From: an uncultured Megasphaera sp.
Lineage (GTDB): Bacteria; Bacillota; Negativicutes; Veillonellales; Megasphaeraceae
NCBI GenBank assembly: GCA_934193515.1
Contig: CAKPVJ010000031.1
Location: 1 to 25,465 of the forward strand
Direction of reading: 5' to 3'
DNA: 25,465 nucleotides
The notes below the pieces were generated by a model that was not told the origin of the DNA, made no database searches, and worked only from the letters and a program-made list of their open reading frames with translations. Both the position numbers and the translations under genes were made by a program. Below are positions 7,682-14,369 of this stretch, piece after piece. The first letter of the stretch is position 1, and every line of letters begins with the position of its first letter.

Positions 7682-7713
7682 AAAAAAGAGGCTGATGCTC
7701 CCACATCAGCCTC
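7682..7713 (-). terminator. Intrinsic terminator after rpsO
   Basis: A perfect 10-bp stem (GAGGCTGATG with CATCAGCCTC) with a 6-nt loop is followed on the minus strand by six T residues. It begins 10 nt after the rpsO stop. pnp has no obvious promoter of its own between here and its start, so some read-through is likely. Confidence 0.88.
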
Positions 7714-7723
7714 ACAGCATACA

Positions 7724-7990
7724 TTATTTACGCAAATTCAATTTTTCGAGGATAGCGCGATAGCGTTCCAAGTTGTGTTTCTGCAAATATGCCAACAAGT
7801 TGCGGCGCTGGCCGACCAATTTCAACAAGCCGCGGCGGGACGCATGGTCTTTTTTGTGGCTGCGGAGATGGTCTGTCAAGTAAAGGATGCGGCTCGTAAG
7901 GAGCGCAATCTGTACTTCCGGAGATCCGGTGTCGTTTTCGTTGGCGCCAAATTTGGCAATAATGTTTTTCTTTTCTTCTACTGTTAACAT
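7724..7990 (-). CDS. rpsO: 30S ribosomal protein S15
   Basis: Primary 16S rRNA-binding protein of the small-subunit platform. The 88-aa product has the family length and the signature segments GSPEVQIALLTSRI, LRSHKKDHASRRGL and a basic C-terminal helix. Two in-frame ATGs sit 6 nt apart. The second (7990) is chosen because GGAGG then has a 7-nt spacing, whereas it nearly touches the first ATG (7996). The gene has its own promoter, a structured leader and a strong terminator. In several bacteria S15 represses its own mRNA by binding such a leader. Confidence 0.97.
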   Translation of the reverse strand: MLTVEEKKNIIAKFGANENDTGSPEVQIALLTSRILYLTDHLRSHKKDHASRRGLLKLVGQRRNLLAYLQKHNLERYRAILEKLNLRK

Positions 7991-8034
7991 GTTCATTCCT
8001 CCATAGAATATTGAATATTCGCTAAATGCTAAGT

Positions 8035-8064
8035 GTGCGTCGGAGTCGTCGCAGCACCGAGCAC
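8035..8064 (-). promoter_or_regulatory. Hairpin in the rpsO leader, candidate S15 autoregulatory element
   Basis: In the minus-strand RNA GTGCTCGG pairs with CCGA and GCAC (one bulged base), enclosing a 13-nt G/C-rich loop. It lies within the roughly 85-nt leader between the predicted start of transcription and the rpsO start codon. S15 leaders are structurally diverse among bacteria, so the match is by position and structure only. A second AT-rich inverted repeat (arms GAATATT/AATATTC) lies at 8006-8020 next to the ribosome binding site. Confidence 0.4.
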
Positions 8065-8080
8065 CCGTACGACAATATTC

Positions 8081-8109
8081 ATTATACTATATGGATATGC
8101 CGGTGTAAA
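8081..8109 (-). promoter_or_regulatory. Promoter of rpsO
   Basis: On the minus strand TTTACA (8109-8104) and a consensus TATAAT (8086-8081) are separated by 17 bp. Transcription would start near 8074, giving a leader of about 85 nt before the rpsO start. The promoter begins directly after the aminotransferase gene. Confidence 0.8.
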
Positions 8110-8142
8110 GTCCTATTTCAACGAAACTAGAAAAAACCGCCC

Positions 8143-9348
8143 CTATGCTTTTTCTTCACTGGCTGGATACAAGGCATACAATTGTTCAAAGGCTTTCAGC
8201 GAGCGGGCAATCATCGCGCCGTCTACACAATAGGAAATACGGCAGTATCCTGGGCAGCCAAACTCATCGCCCGGCACAATCAGGATGTTCAAGGATTTGG
8301 CCTTTTCCATAAACCCGTTGGCATCGCCATCGGGGGCTTTGACAAATAAGTAAAACGCGCCGGACGGATAGACACATTCAAAGCCGATGCGGGTCAATCC
8401 TTCATAAATCAGTTTGCGGTTGGCATCATATACGCCCATATCAGCGGTCTGTCCCTGGCAGGCCATAATAATCCGCTGAAATACATTGGGAGCGCAGACA
8501 AATCCCAGTGCCCGGCCGGCACCGCAGACTGCCGTAAACAACGCGTTACTTTGGCTGACGGCATCCGGTATCAGAATATAGCCAATGCGGTCTCCCGGCA
8601 GTGACAGGGATTTGCTGTACGAATAGCAGACAATCGTGTTTTCATAAAACGCCGGCACATAGAGGATAGGCAGTTCATCAAAGATAACTTCCCGATAGGG
8701 TTCATCAGAAATCAAGAAAATCGGATGGCCCAGTTCTTGTTCCTTTTTGCGCAGCAAAGTTCCTACCGCCTGCAGTGTATCGGCGCGATAGACGATGCCG
8801 GACGGATTGTTGGGTGAATTGATGATGACGGCCTTGGTGTGTGCCGTAATGGCTTGTTCCAAGCCGTCCAGAGACAGCTGGAACGTCTTGGTATCTGCCG
8901 GCACGACGACCAGTTTTCCTCCGGCACGTTCTGCAAAGACGCGATATTCCGGAAAGAACGGCGCATTGACAATAATTTCGTCATCAGCCGTTTCCACCAA
9001 GGCTTTCATAATAATCGCCAACGAAGCAGACGCGCCGCAGGTAATGTAAAAATTGGCAGCTCGGACATGCGCAGCAAAAGTCTTATTCATATAATCTGCC
9101 AAGCACTGCCGCACCGCCGGATCTCCCGGAGCCGGTGTGTACCCATGGATATCGGCTGGATTTTCTTCTTGGGCCAGCCGTATCATTTCCCGCTGCACGC
9201 ATGCCGGTGCCGGAATGCTCGGATTGCCAATACTAAAATCATAGACGTTTTCTTTGCCGATTTTGGCGGCTTGTTCCTGTCCATAGTCATACAAGGCGCG
9301 AATCGCTGAACGGTTGGAGCCCAGGGCATACATCGTTTTATTATACAT
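8143..9348 (-). CDS. Pyridoxal-phosphate-dependent aminotransferase, class I/II
   Basis: Cytosolic fold-type I aminotransferase of the aspartate aminotransferase superfamily; the amino-acid substrate cannot be deduced. In 401 aa it shows the PLP-binding Lys K246 in SYSKSLSLPGDRIGY (with R254), the motif SPNNPSG (N181), SDEPYRE (D215, Y218) and a C-terminal Arg in CRISY that should bind the substrate carboxylate. Its N-terminus (MYALGSNRSAIRALYDYG) resembles a branch of aminotransferases often annotated only as aspartate aminotransferase-like. The ATG at 9348 follows GGGGGAT and directly abuts the stop codon of a short upstream ORF. The leader contains a terminator-like hairpin, so expression may be controlled by attenuation. 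Confidence 0.88.
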   Translation of the reverse strand: MYNKTMYALGSNRSAIRALYDYGQEQAAKIGKENVYDFSIGNPSIPAPACVQREMIRLAQEENPADIHGYTPAPGDPAVRQCLADYMNKTFAAHVRAANFYITCGASASLAIIMKALVETADDEIIVNAPFFPEYRVFAERAGGKLVVVPADTKTFQLSLDGLEQAITAHTKAVIINSPNNPSGIVYRADTLQAVGTLLRKKEQELGHPIFLISDEPYREVIFDELPILYVPAFYENTIVCYSYSKSLSLPGDRIGYILIPDAVSQSNALFTAVCGAGRALGFVCAPNVFQRIIMACQGQTADMGVYDANRKLIYEGLTRIGFECVYPSGAFYLFVKAPDGDANGFMEKAKSLNILIVPGDEFGCPGYCRISYCVDGAMIARSLKAFEQLYALYPASEEKA

Positions 9349-9435
9349 TCAAATCCCCCGCTTTTCCTGTAGTTTGTCTGCAGCAATACAATGCATATAA
9401 AAAAGCCCTGCATCATCACGCATGCAAGGCTTCAT
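9349..9435 (-). CDS. Possible 28-codon upstream ORF (leader peptide)
   Basis: An ATG at 9435 opens a frame of 28 codons (beginning MKPCMRDDAG, ending LQEKRGI) whose TGA is immediately followed by the aminotransferase ATG. Its first codons lie in the 5' arm of the terminator-like hairpin at 9398-9432, so a translating ribosome would melt the hairpin. No single amino acid is strongly repeated. The best purine-rich site, AGGAG, is about 22 nt upstream, which is too far for good initiation. I consider it a candidate only. Confidence 0.25.
   Translation of the reverse strand: MKPCMRDDAGLFYMHCIAADKLQEKRGI
9398..9432 (-). terminator. Terminator-like hairpin in the aminotransferase leader
   Basis: On the minus strand AAGCCTTGCAT pairs with ATGCAGGGCTT (11 bp, one G-U) around an 8-nt loop and is followed by six T residues. 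It lies downstream of a promoter and 50 nt upstream of the aminotransferase start, as an attenuator would. It could instead be a backup terminator for the amidase transcript. Confidence 0.65.
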
Positions 9436-9462
9436 CGCTGTTTGTATTCTGTTTTCTCCTAT

Positions 9463-9492
9463 AGCATACCAAAAAGCGACTGACTTTGTCAA
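9463..9492 (-). promoter_or_regulatory. Promoter of the aminotransferase, overlapping the amidase terminator
   Basis: On the minus strand TTGACA (9492-9487) and TATGCT (9468-9463) are 18 bp apart. The -35 element falls in the loop of the preceding terminator hairpin. Transcription would start near 9456 and give a leader of about 108 nt. Confidence 0.5.
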
Positions 9493-9508
9493 TCCAGTCA
9501 GTCGCTTT
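9471..9508 (-). terminator. Intrinsic terminator after the amidase gene
   Basis: A perfect 13-bp stem (AAAGCGACTGACT, 9473-9485, with its complement 9496-9508) and a 10-nt loop lie about 24 nt past the amidase stop; the minus strand ends in five T residues. Confidence 0.88.
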
Positions 9509-9532
9509 GTTGTCAAATACAGCAGCGATTCG

Positions 9533-10711
9533 TTATTTGCCGCTGTTGTTAAAGTAATCGGCTAAGCCCTTGACAATGCTTTCAGCAAAGTTTTGCTGCT
9601 GCGCTTCAGAGTTCAAGGCGTTTTCTTCTGTCGGATTGGAAATAAAGCCCAGTTCCAGCAGCGTTGCCGGCATGTTGGTATGCAGGAGAACATAGAAATT
9701 AGCTGTCCGCACGCCGCGGTCCGGGAAGGACGTCGCATTCATGTTCTGGTCGTGAATATATTTTGCCAGACTATAATCATACGGCGTTTTGCTGTTGTAG
9801 TATGCCGTAGCCCCTCTGGCATCTGCTGTCGAATAGGAATCGATGTGAATGCAGACAAATACATCCGCCTTGGCAGCATTGGCGATGTTGCAGCGTGCCT
9901 GCAGTTCTTCGGCTGCGCCGTCATACGGAGCGTACACATCGACATCCGTCGTTCTCGTCATAATGACGTTGGCGCCGGCATTGTTCAGTAAGGCCGCGAC
10001 CTTTTTGGAAATCGCCAGCGTAATGTCTTTTTCCTGAGAGTATGAGCCAATCGCGCCGGTATCACTGCCGCCATGGCCCGGGTCGATGGCAATAATCTTG
10101 CCTTTCAGCCCTTTTGTCAGGCTGTAGGACTGGCTGCTGCTGTACGAAGGCACGCTCACAGCAGGTACGGTTACCTTCTTCGTGTTCATCGAAGTACCCG
10201 TCGTTTTTTTCTGCGCTGCTGTATTGATGCCTATTTTGCCGTCATTCCAATGGCTCCACTGCTTTACCTTGCCGGATTTATCATTGATATCAATGACGAC
10301 ACGGGCGCCGTTCTTGTTTTTATCCGTCGCGCCGGGCAGGGAAAACACTTTTATATCGCTTTTGGTAATCGGTCTGGGCACTTTAAAATTGACATCCGTG
10401 CCGCTAGTACGCTGTGTAAGCGATATTTTGGATACTACGTTGGTATTCGCCTTATATTCTTTGGCTACGGTTTTGCCCATCTTGGTGTTGGGCAGGGTAA
10501 CGTAGATATATTCACCTGTTTTGTCAATATATAAACGCGGCGTTACTCGATTGCTCACTTCCAACACAGTGCGCACAAACGGTGTGTTGGCATCATTTCT
10601 CGTCGCTGTTCGTACACTGGTAATTTCCGTTTTAGATGCTGCCTGCGACATAAAGAGCGGGCAAAGGCAAAAAATCATCAGGAACGGAAGTATAAATAAT
10701 TTTCTGAACAC
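9533..10711 (-). CDS. N-acetylmuramoyl-L-alanine amidase with AMIN domain, secreted
   Basis: Zinc amidase predicted to cut the bond between N-acetylmuramic acid and L-Ala in peptidoglycan outside the membrane. The 392-aa protein starts with a signal peptide (about 1-24, hydrophobic core LFILPFLMIFCLCPLF, then SQA-A). An AMIN domain follows (about 27-150), then a Ser/Thr-rich linker and a C-terminal amidase_3 domain. Zinc and catalytic residues are recognisable in IDPGHGG, SQEKDITL, CIHIDS and LLELGFISN. I chose the GTG at 10711: AAGGAG lies 9 nt upstream and the signal peptide begins there. A longer frame to 10795 crosses the likely promoter. The AMIN domain suggests targeting to septal or specific wall sites, as in AmiC-type enzymes. 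Confidence 0.92.
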   Translation of the reverse strand: MFRKLFILPFLMIFCLCPLFMSQAASKTEITSVRTATRNDANTPFVRTVLEVSNRVTPRLYIDKTGEYIYVTLPNTKMGKTVAKEYKANTNVVSKISLTQRTSGTDVNFKVPRPITKSDIKVFSLPGATDKNKNGARVVIDINDKSGKVKQWSHWNDGKIGINTAAQKKTTGTSMNTKKVTVPAVSVPSYSSSQSYSLTKGLKGKIIAIDPGHGGSDTGAIGSYSQEKDITLAISKKVAALLNNAGANVIMTRTTDVDVYAPYDGAAEELQARCNIANAAKADVFVCIHIDSYSTADARGATAYYNSKTPYDYSLAKYIHDQNMNATSFPDRGVRTANFYVLLHTNMPATLLELGFISNPTEENALNSEAQQQNFAESIVKGLADYFNNSGK

Positions 10712-10744
10712 GCTTATCTTCTCCTTTTCTGTTACATGCCATTT

Positions 10745-10753
10745 ATTATAACA
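10745..10753 (-). promoter_or_regulatory. Extended -10 promoter for the amidase gene
   Basis: The minus strand reads TGTTATAAT, an extended -10 with consensus hexamer, about 35 nt before the GTG start. No good -35 is visible. The gene could also be reached by read-through from the DUF3006 gene, since no U-tract terminator lies between them. Confidence 0.5.
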
Positions 10754-10804
10754 CATGTCCTCTGGATAGAAAAATGGTTTTGTCCATCTTCTCACCCCGC
10801 AGTG

Positions 10805-11029
10805 TCATTCCCGCTGCGCTAGTTCGTCCCGCAGGGCGGCAATTTCTTGGCGCAGGCGTTCTTCTTCCTCTTCATTGCGCGCAATCGTAATCGTAAATGC
10901 CATTCCTTCCTCTGCCCCTTTTGGCAGGAGCTCTACAGGAAACTGCAGTTCATGTTCATCATCATTCAAGAGAATATAGGCTGTCTGTTCGGTAATACGG
11001 TCAATACTGCCGATTAATTCGTTCTTCAT
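10805..11029 (-). CDS. DUF3006 domain protein
   Basis: A 74-aa acidic protein matching the DUF3006 pattern: IGSIDRITEQTAYILLNDDEHELQFPVELLP as an N-terminal beta-rich part (broken here only for description), followed by a charged helix rich in Glu and Arg (about 51-74). Its biochemical role is unknown. In other Firmicutes DUF3006 genes are often found beside genes for secreted ComEC-like metallo-beta-lactamases, and that is the case here: the ATG directly follows the TAA of the MBL gene, with AGGAG 6 nt upstream. This suggests coupled translation and a functional link. No signal peptide is visible, so it should be cytosolic while its partner is exported. Confidence 0.8.
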   Translation of the reverse strand: MKNELIGSIDRITEQTAYILLNDDEHELQFPVELLPKGAEEGMAFTITIARNEEEEERLRQEIAALRDELAQRE

Positions 11030-11965
11030 TTAATGCTCCTTTTTGATTTCATACGAAGAGCCGTCGCTGATAATTGAAATAATACCGTCTTTATCGGTCC
11101 GGTATACATTGACATGATATTTTTTCAACGTATCCAAGGTCGGTTTATGCGGGAACTTGTACTGGTTGTTGACACCGCAGGAAATCGTCGCATCTGCTGG
11201 TTTTACTGCCGCTACAAATGCCGGCGACGAGGAGGTCTTGCTACCGTGATGGCCTACTTTCAGCACGTTTGCCTGCAGTTCCGCACCTTTATAATTTTTC
11301 AGCAGCTGTTCTTCGACTTCTTTCTGCGCATCTCCCGTAAACATAATCGAGAAGGTGCCGTACGTCATTTTGCAGACAATCGAATTGTCATTCGTCAAGC
11401 CGCTTTCCGACACACCCTGCGTGTTTTCTTTCGTAAACGGTTTACCCGGCGAGAGAACTGCAAACTTCACGTCATCGCCCAAGGTAATCGTATCACCTTT
11501 TTTCAGGGCTTTATACGCAATATTCTTGGTTTTAATATTTTTTAAATAGTTCTTGTACATTGCTGTGTTGGCAGCCTGTCCGTTATCATAAATCTGTTTA
11601 ATTTGAAATGCCTTAAACAACGCTACCATGCCGCCTAAATGGTCGCCGTGGGGATGCGTAATCAAAACGACATCCAGTGTTTTGACTTTCTTATCTTTCA
11701 GCTGCTTAACCAAAGCATCCCGGCTGTCCACATCGCCGGTATCAATCAGCATATTTTTTCCTTTATATTGAATCAGCGTCGCATCCGCCTGTCCCACGTT
11801 GAGCATGGACACATGCAAGGCTTTATCCGAATCGGTTACCGTTGCTGCTGACGCACGCTGCGTACCGCTGCCTTGTGTAGTGCTGGTGCCGCAGCCGCCC
11901 AGCAAAACCATCAACGCCAGACATAGGGCAGCCAGGCAGGAAAATGCTTTATTCCATTTCTTCAT
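11030..11965 (-). CDS. Secreted lipoprotein with ComEC-type metallo-beta-lactamase domain
   Basis: A 311-aa protein homologous to the soluble C-terminal hydrolase domain of the competence protein ComEC, without the channel. It begins with a lipoprotein signal (lipobox LGGC, Cys25), so it should be anchored on the outer face of the membrane. Metal-binding motifs are complete: THPHGDHLGG (HxHxDH), FTGDAQ, KVGHHGS, and a late segment GVNNQYKFPHKPT with His. Related domains cut nucleic acid or phosphodiester substrates; the substrate here is unknown. Its start, with AGGAGG 8 nt upstream, overlaps the nnr gene by 17 nt. A paralog lies at 21629-22576. Calling it ComEC would be wrong, because the membrane part is absent. 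Confidence 0.87.
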   Translation of the reverse strand: MKKWNKAFSCLAALCLALMVLLGGCGTSTTQGSGTQRASAATVTDSDKALHVSMLNVGQADATLIQYKGKNMLIDTGDVDSRDALVKQLKDKKVKTLDVVLITHPHGDHLGGMVALFKAFQIKQIYDNGQAANTAMYKNYLKNIKTKNIAYKALKKGDTITLGDDVKFAVLSPGKPFTKENTQGVSESGLTNDNSIVCKMTYGTFSIMFTGDAQKEVEEQLLKNYKGAELQANVLKVGHHGSKTSSSPAFVAAVKPADATISCGVNNQYKFPHKPTLDTLKKYHVNVYRTDKDGIISIISDGSSYEIKKEH

Positions 11966-13619
11966 GATGCGTTCCTCCTATCAGCGGTTCCTGCAGCAAC
12001 GGCACTGCCATATTTTCTTCCAAGGTACTGACTACGCGGGGAACCGCATCCGCTACTTCCATGGGAGTAAAACCGTAGGAACCATATTTCTTGCGGCACA
12101 GGTCACCGGCTGCGCCATGCAGATACACGGCTGCGCAGGCTGCACTGCAGATGTCCGGGTGGCTTTCTCTGGCTGCCACTGCCGCTGTCATGCCGGTCAG
12201 TACATCGCCCATACCGCCGCAGGCCATGCCGGCATTGCCCGTCGGATTGACGTAGGCATTGCCTGTCTTGGCCGAAACAATAATCGTCGGCGCACCCTTT
12301 AGTACCAAGTTGACGTGCCATTCTGCAACAAACGCTTTGGCCGCACCGATTAAGTCGTTTTGAATTTCTGAAACCGGCAGGCCGCTGAGGCGGCTGAATT
12401 CTGCTAAATGAGGCGTCATAATAATACGCTGCCCCATAGGCCGTATCCATTCTTTTTCATCGGCCAATATGTTTAATGCGTCGGCATCCAAGACGACAGG
12501 GCAAGTCGTCCCCTGCAGCATACATTTGACAAATTCTTTCGTTTCCGCTTCTTTGCCCATACCGGGTCCCATAGCAAGGACAGACCAGGATGTACTTTCA
12601 GCCAGTATCGAAGCGGCATCTTCATGCGTAAAGAAGGCATGACTGCCTACGCCGCGAACCATGATTTCCGGCTGGCGACCAATGCAATACGGTGCCGTTT
12701 GAGCCGGTACGCGCAAAAATACTTTGCCTGCGCCGCTCCGTACAGCGCCGTGCGCTGCCATCAGGGCCGCCCCGGCCATATCGCTGCTCCCAGTCACAAT
12801 TCCGATGGTCCCGTGGCTGCCTTTGTGGCTCGCCGGGCTGCGGGGAACTAAAATTTCAGCAATATCCGATTCCTGCAGCAAATATGCCGGGTCTTCTTCC
12901 GGCTGTGTCAGCAGCGGTGTCGGCATGCCGATGGCATCCAATTCAATCGCACCGGCACACGTGCGGCCCGGATATAACAGCAATCCCCGCTTCAATGCGC
13001 CAAACGTAATCGTCATATCGGCAAACACCGGCCCGTTTTCTTCTTCGCCGCTGCCGCTTACCGCTCCCGTGTCGGCATTGACGCCGGTCGGTATATCCAC
13101 AGCCAGGACCGTCAAATTGCCTGCCGCTGCCGTTTCATTAATCATCGCCACGATAGAGGTCAGCGGTTCCCGCAAATCGCCGTGAAATCCAGTTCCCAGC
13201 ATGGCATCGACAGCCACCTGGCTGGCATGCAGCCGTTTTTGCAGCAGCTGCCAGTCTATATCGCCATTGCCGCAGTTTGTTACGATGCATGATTCGTTGT
13301 CTTCCAACGCCAGCAGCGTCAGCAAATGCTGCCGTGCTTCTTCGGAATATGCCTGGGTATGTCCCAGTACATAGACATACACTCTAGCACCGGCAGCTAA
13401 AATATGACGTGCCAGCACAAAACCATCGCCGCCGTTGTTTCCTTTGCCGCAAAAAATCATGACATCCTTGCCTGCCCAGCCGCCGATATACGAATCAGCC
13501 CGTTCTGCTACGGCATGACCAGCATTTTCCATCAAAACAGCCGGCAAAATACCGTATTTTCCATGCATCGCAGTCTGATCCATGTTTCTCATTTGTTCTG
13601 CTGTATTTACTTTTTGCAT
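11949..13619 (-). CDS. nnr: Bifunctional NAD(P)HX epimerase / ADP-dependent NAD(P)HX dehydratase
   Basis: Repairs hydrated NADH and NADPH: the N-terminal YjeF_N half (about 1-215) epimerises R- and S-NAD(P)HX, and the C-terminal ribokinase-like half (about 240-540) dehydrates the S form using ADP. Visible motifs are GKGNNGGDGFVLAR in the first half, and SHKGSHGTIGIVTGS, MGPGMGK, DADALN, TPHLAEFSRL and GGMGDVLTG in the second. The 556-aa length is slightly above the common 490-520. A C-terminal tail of about 20 residues runs into the downstream MBL gene. AAAGGAGA lies 7 nt before the ATG. It follows acpS by 15 nt, a very common bacterial pairing. Confidence 0.95.
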   Translation of the reverse strand: MQKVNTAEQMRNMDQTAMHGKYGILPAVLMENAGHAVAERADSYIGGWAGKDVMIFCGKGNNGGDGFVLARHILAAGARVYVYVLGHTQAYSEEARQHLLTLLALEDNESCIVTNCGNGDIDWQLLQKRLHASQVAVDAMLGTGFHGDLREPLTSIVAMINETAAAGNLTVLAVDIPTGVNADTGAVSGSGEEENGPVFADMTITFGALKRGLLLYPGRTCAGAIELDAIGMPTPLLTQPEEDPAYLLQESDIAEILVPRSPASHKGSHGTIGIVTGSSDMAGAALMAAHGAVRSGAGKVFLRVPAQTAPYCIGRQPEIMVRGVGSHAFFTHEDAASILAESTSWSVLAMGPGMGKEAETKEFVKCMLQGTTCPVVLDADALNILADEKEWIRPMGQRIIMTPHLAEFSRLSGLPVSEIQNDLIGAAKAFVAEWHVNLVLKGAPTIIVSAKTGNAYVNPTGNAGMACGGMGDVLTGMTAAVAARESHPDICSAACAAVYLHGAAGDLCRKKYGSYGFTPMEVADAVPRVVSTLEENMAVPLLQEPLIGGTHHEEME

Positions 13620-13634
13620 TGTCTATCTCCTTTA

Positions 13635-13997
13635 CTACATGATGACTTGGGCCACTGCATAGTCTCCATCATGACTGATGGACACCACTGGGGTTTGCAC
13701 GGCTTTAGCCTTTACAGCCTCCTGATAATACCCATACAGCCGAAAAAACGGTGCCCCCAGTTCCGTATGGTCGATTTCTACATCCGTCCATTTTCCCTGT
13801 CTAAATCCAGTACCCAAGGCTTTAAACAGTGCTTCTTTGGCAGCAAAAATACCGGCAAACGAAGCATACTGATGATACTGCCGCTGCCGACAGTATGCAA
13901 TCTCGCGGTCTGTAAAAAAACGCCGGAGTGACCGTTCGTGATGCTTGACTAAGTCTTCCATGCGGCTAATCTGCACTATATCTATTCCGCAAACCAT
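13635..13997 (-). CDS. acpS: Holo-[acyl-carrier-protein] synthase
   Basis: Transfers 4'-phosphopantetheine from CoA to the serine of apo-ACP, activating it for fatty acid synthesis. The 120-aa product has the family length and motifs: MVCGIDIVQISR with the metal-binding Asp6, FAAKEALFKALG with the catalytic Glu, and SISHDGDYAVAQV near the C-terminus. The ATG at 13997 is preceded by GGAGG at 6 nt; a longer frame from 14024 starts inside a terminator hairpin and is rejected. It is followed by nnr, with which it is commonly co-transcribed. Confidence 0.95.
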   Translation of the reverse strand: MVCGIDIVQISRMEDLVKHHERSLRRFFTDREIAYCRQRQYHQYASFAGIFAAKEALFKALGTGFRQGKWTDVEIDHTELGAPFFRLYGYYQEAVKAKAVQTPVVSISHDGDYAVAQVIM

Positions 13998-14013
13998 AAA
14001 GCGCCTCCAATAT

Positions 14014-14045
14014 AAAAGCCGCAATCCCTGTAGCGGGACTGCGGC
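14014..14045 (-). terminator. Terminator hairpin between the 99-aa gene and acpS
   Basis: On the minus strand GCCGCAGTCCC pairs with GGGATTGCGGC (11 bp, one G-U) around a 6-nt loop, followed by TTTTAT. It starts 8 nt past the stop of the upstream gene and ends only about 5 nt before the acpS ribosome binding site, leaving no room for a promoter. It may act as a partial terminator that tunes expression of acpS and later genes. Confidence 0.7.
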
Positions 14046-14052
14046 ACGTTAC

Positions 14053-14352
14053 TTACCATTTCTGCATTCGGATACAAATAGCTAATCCTTCCAGCAAGGC
14101 CCGAAACGTCATAAAAGACACGGTCATATCAGTATATACAGAATGCGTCACTTTATAACAGAGCGTCACTTGTTTGTGCTGATAATCGTATACCAAACCG
14201 TGCAGATTCGATTCAAAGGTATACTTAGGTGCCGGTACCTTAAATTGAGGCGGCTTTTCTACTTCAAGTCCATGAATCAAACGGTTGATAAAGACAGTTT
14301 TAGGCACTTCCGATTGAAGCATTTCTTCTACAAAGCTATCCAATACAGACAT
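14053..14352 (-). CDS. Unknown 99-aa protein between lysC and acpS
   Basis: I do not recognise a family. The protein starts MSVLDSFVEEMLQ and ends with a mostly hydrophobic stretch with Cys and Trp (FRALLEGLAICIRMQKW). It is predicted cytosolic, with no signal peptide and no clear membrane span; the middle alternates polar and aromatic residues like beta strands (YTFESNLHGLVYDYQHKQ). The ATG has GAGGTG 5 nt upstream, and the gene follows lysC by 17 nt, so it is very likely expressed with it. Its coding nature is supported by the ribosome binding site, the fit between the neighbouring genes and the terminator right after it. A link to aspartate kinase is only suggested by position. Confidence 0.72.
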   Translation of the reverse strand: MSVLDSFVEEMLQSEVPKTVFINRLIHGLEVEKPPQFKVPAPKYTFESNLHGLVYDYQHKQVTLCYKVTHSVYTDMTVSFMTFRALLEGLAICIRMQKW

Positions 14353-14369
14353 GAATTCACCTCAATCAA

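Noticed and set aside
10775..10812. Hairpin CGCAG/CTGCG around the DUF3006 stop as a terminator
   Set aside because: The stem is 5 bp and no T run follows, so it is unlikely to terminate transcription.
11030..11965. Calling the MBL lipoprotein a competence protein ComEC
   Set aside because: The membrane channel and the OB domain of ComEC are absent; only the hydrolase-like domain is shared.
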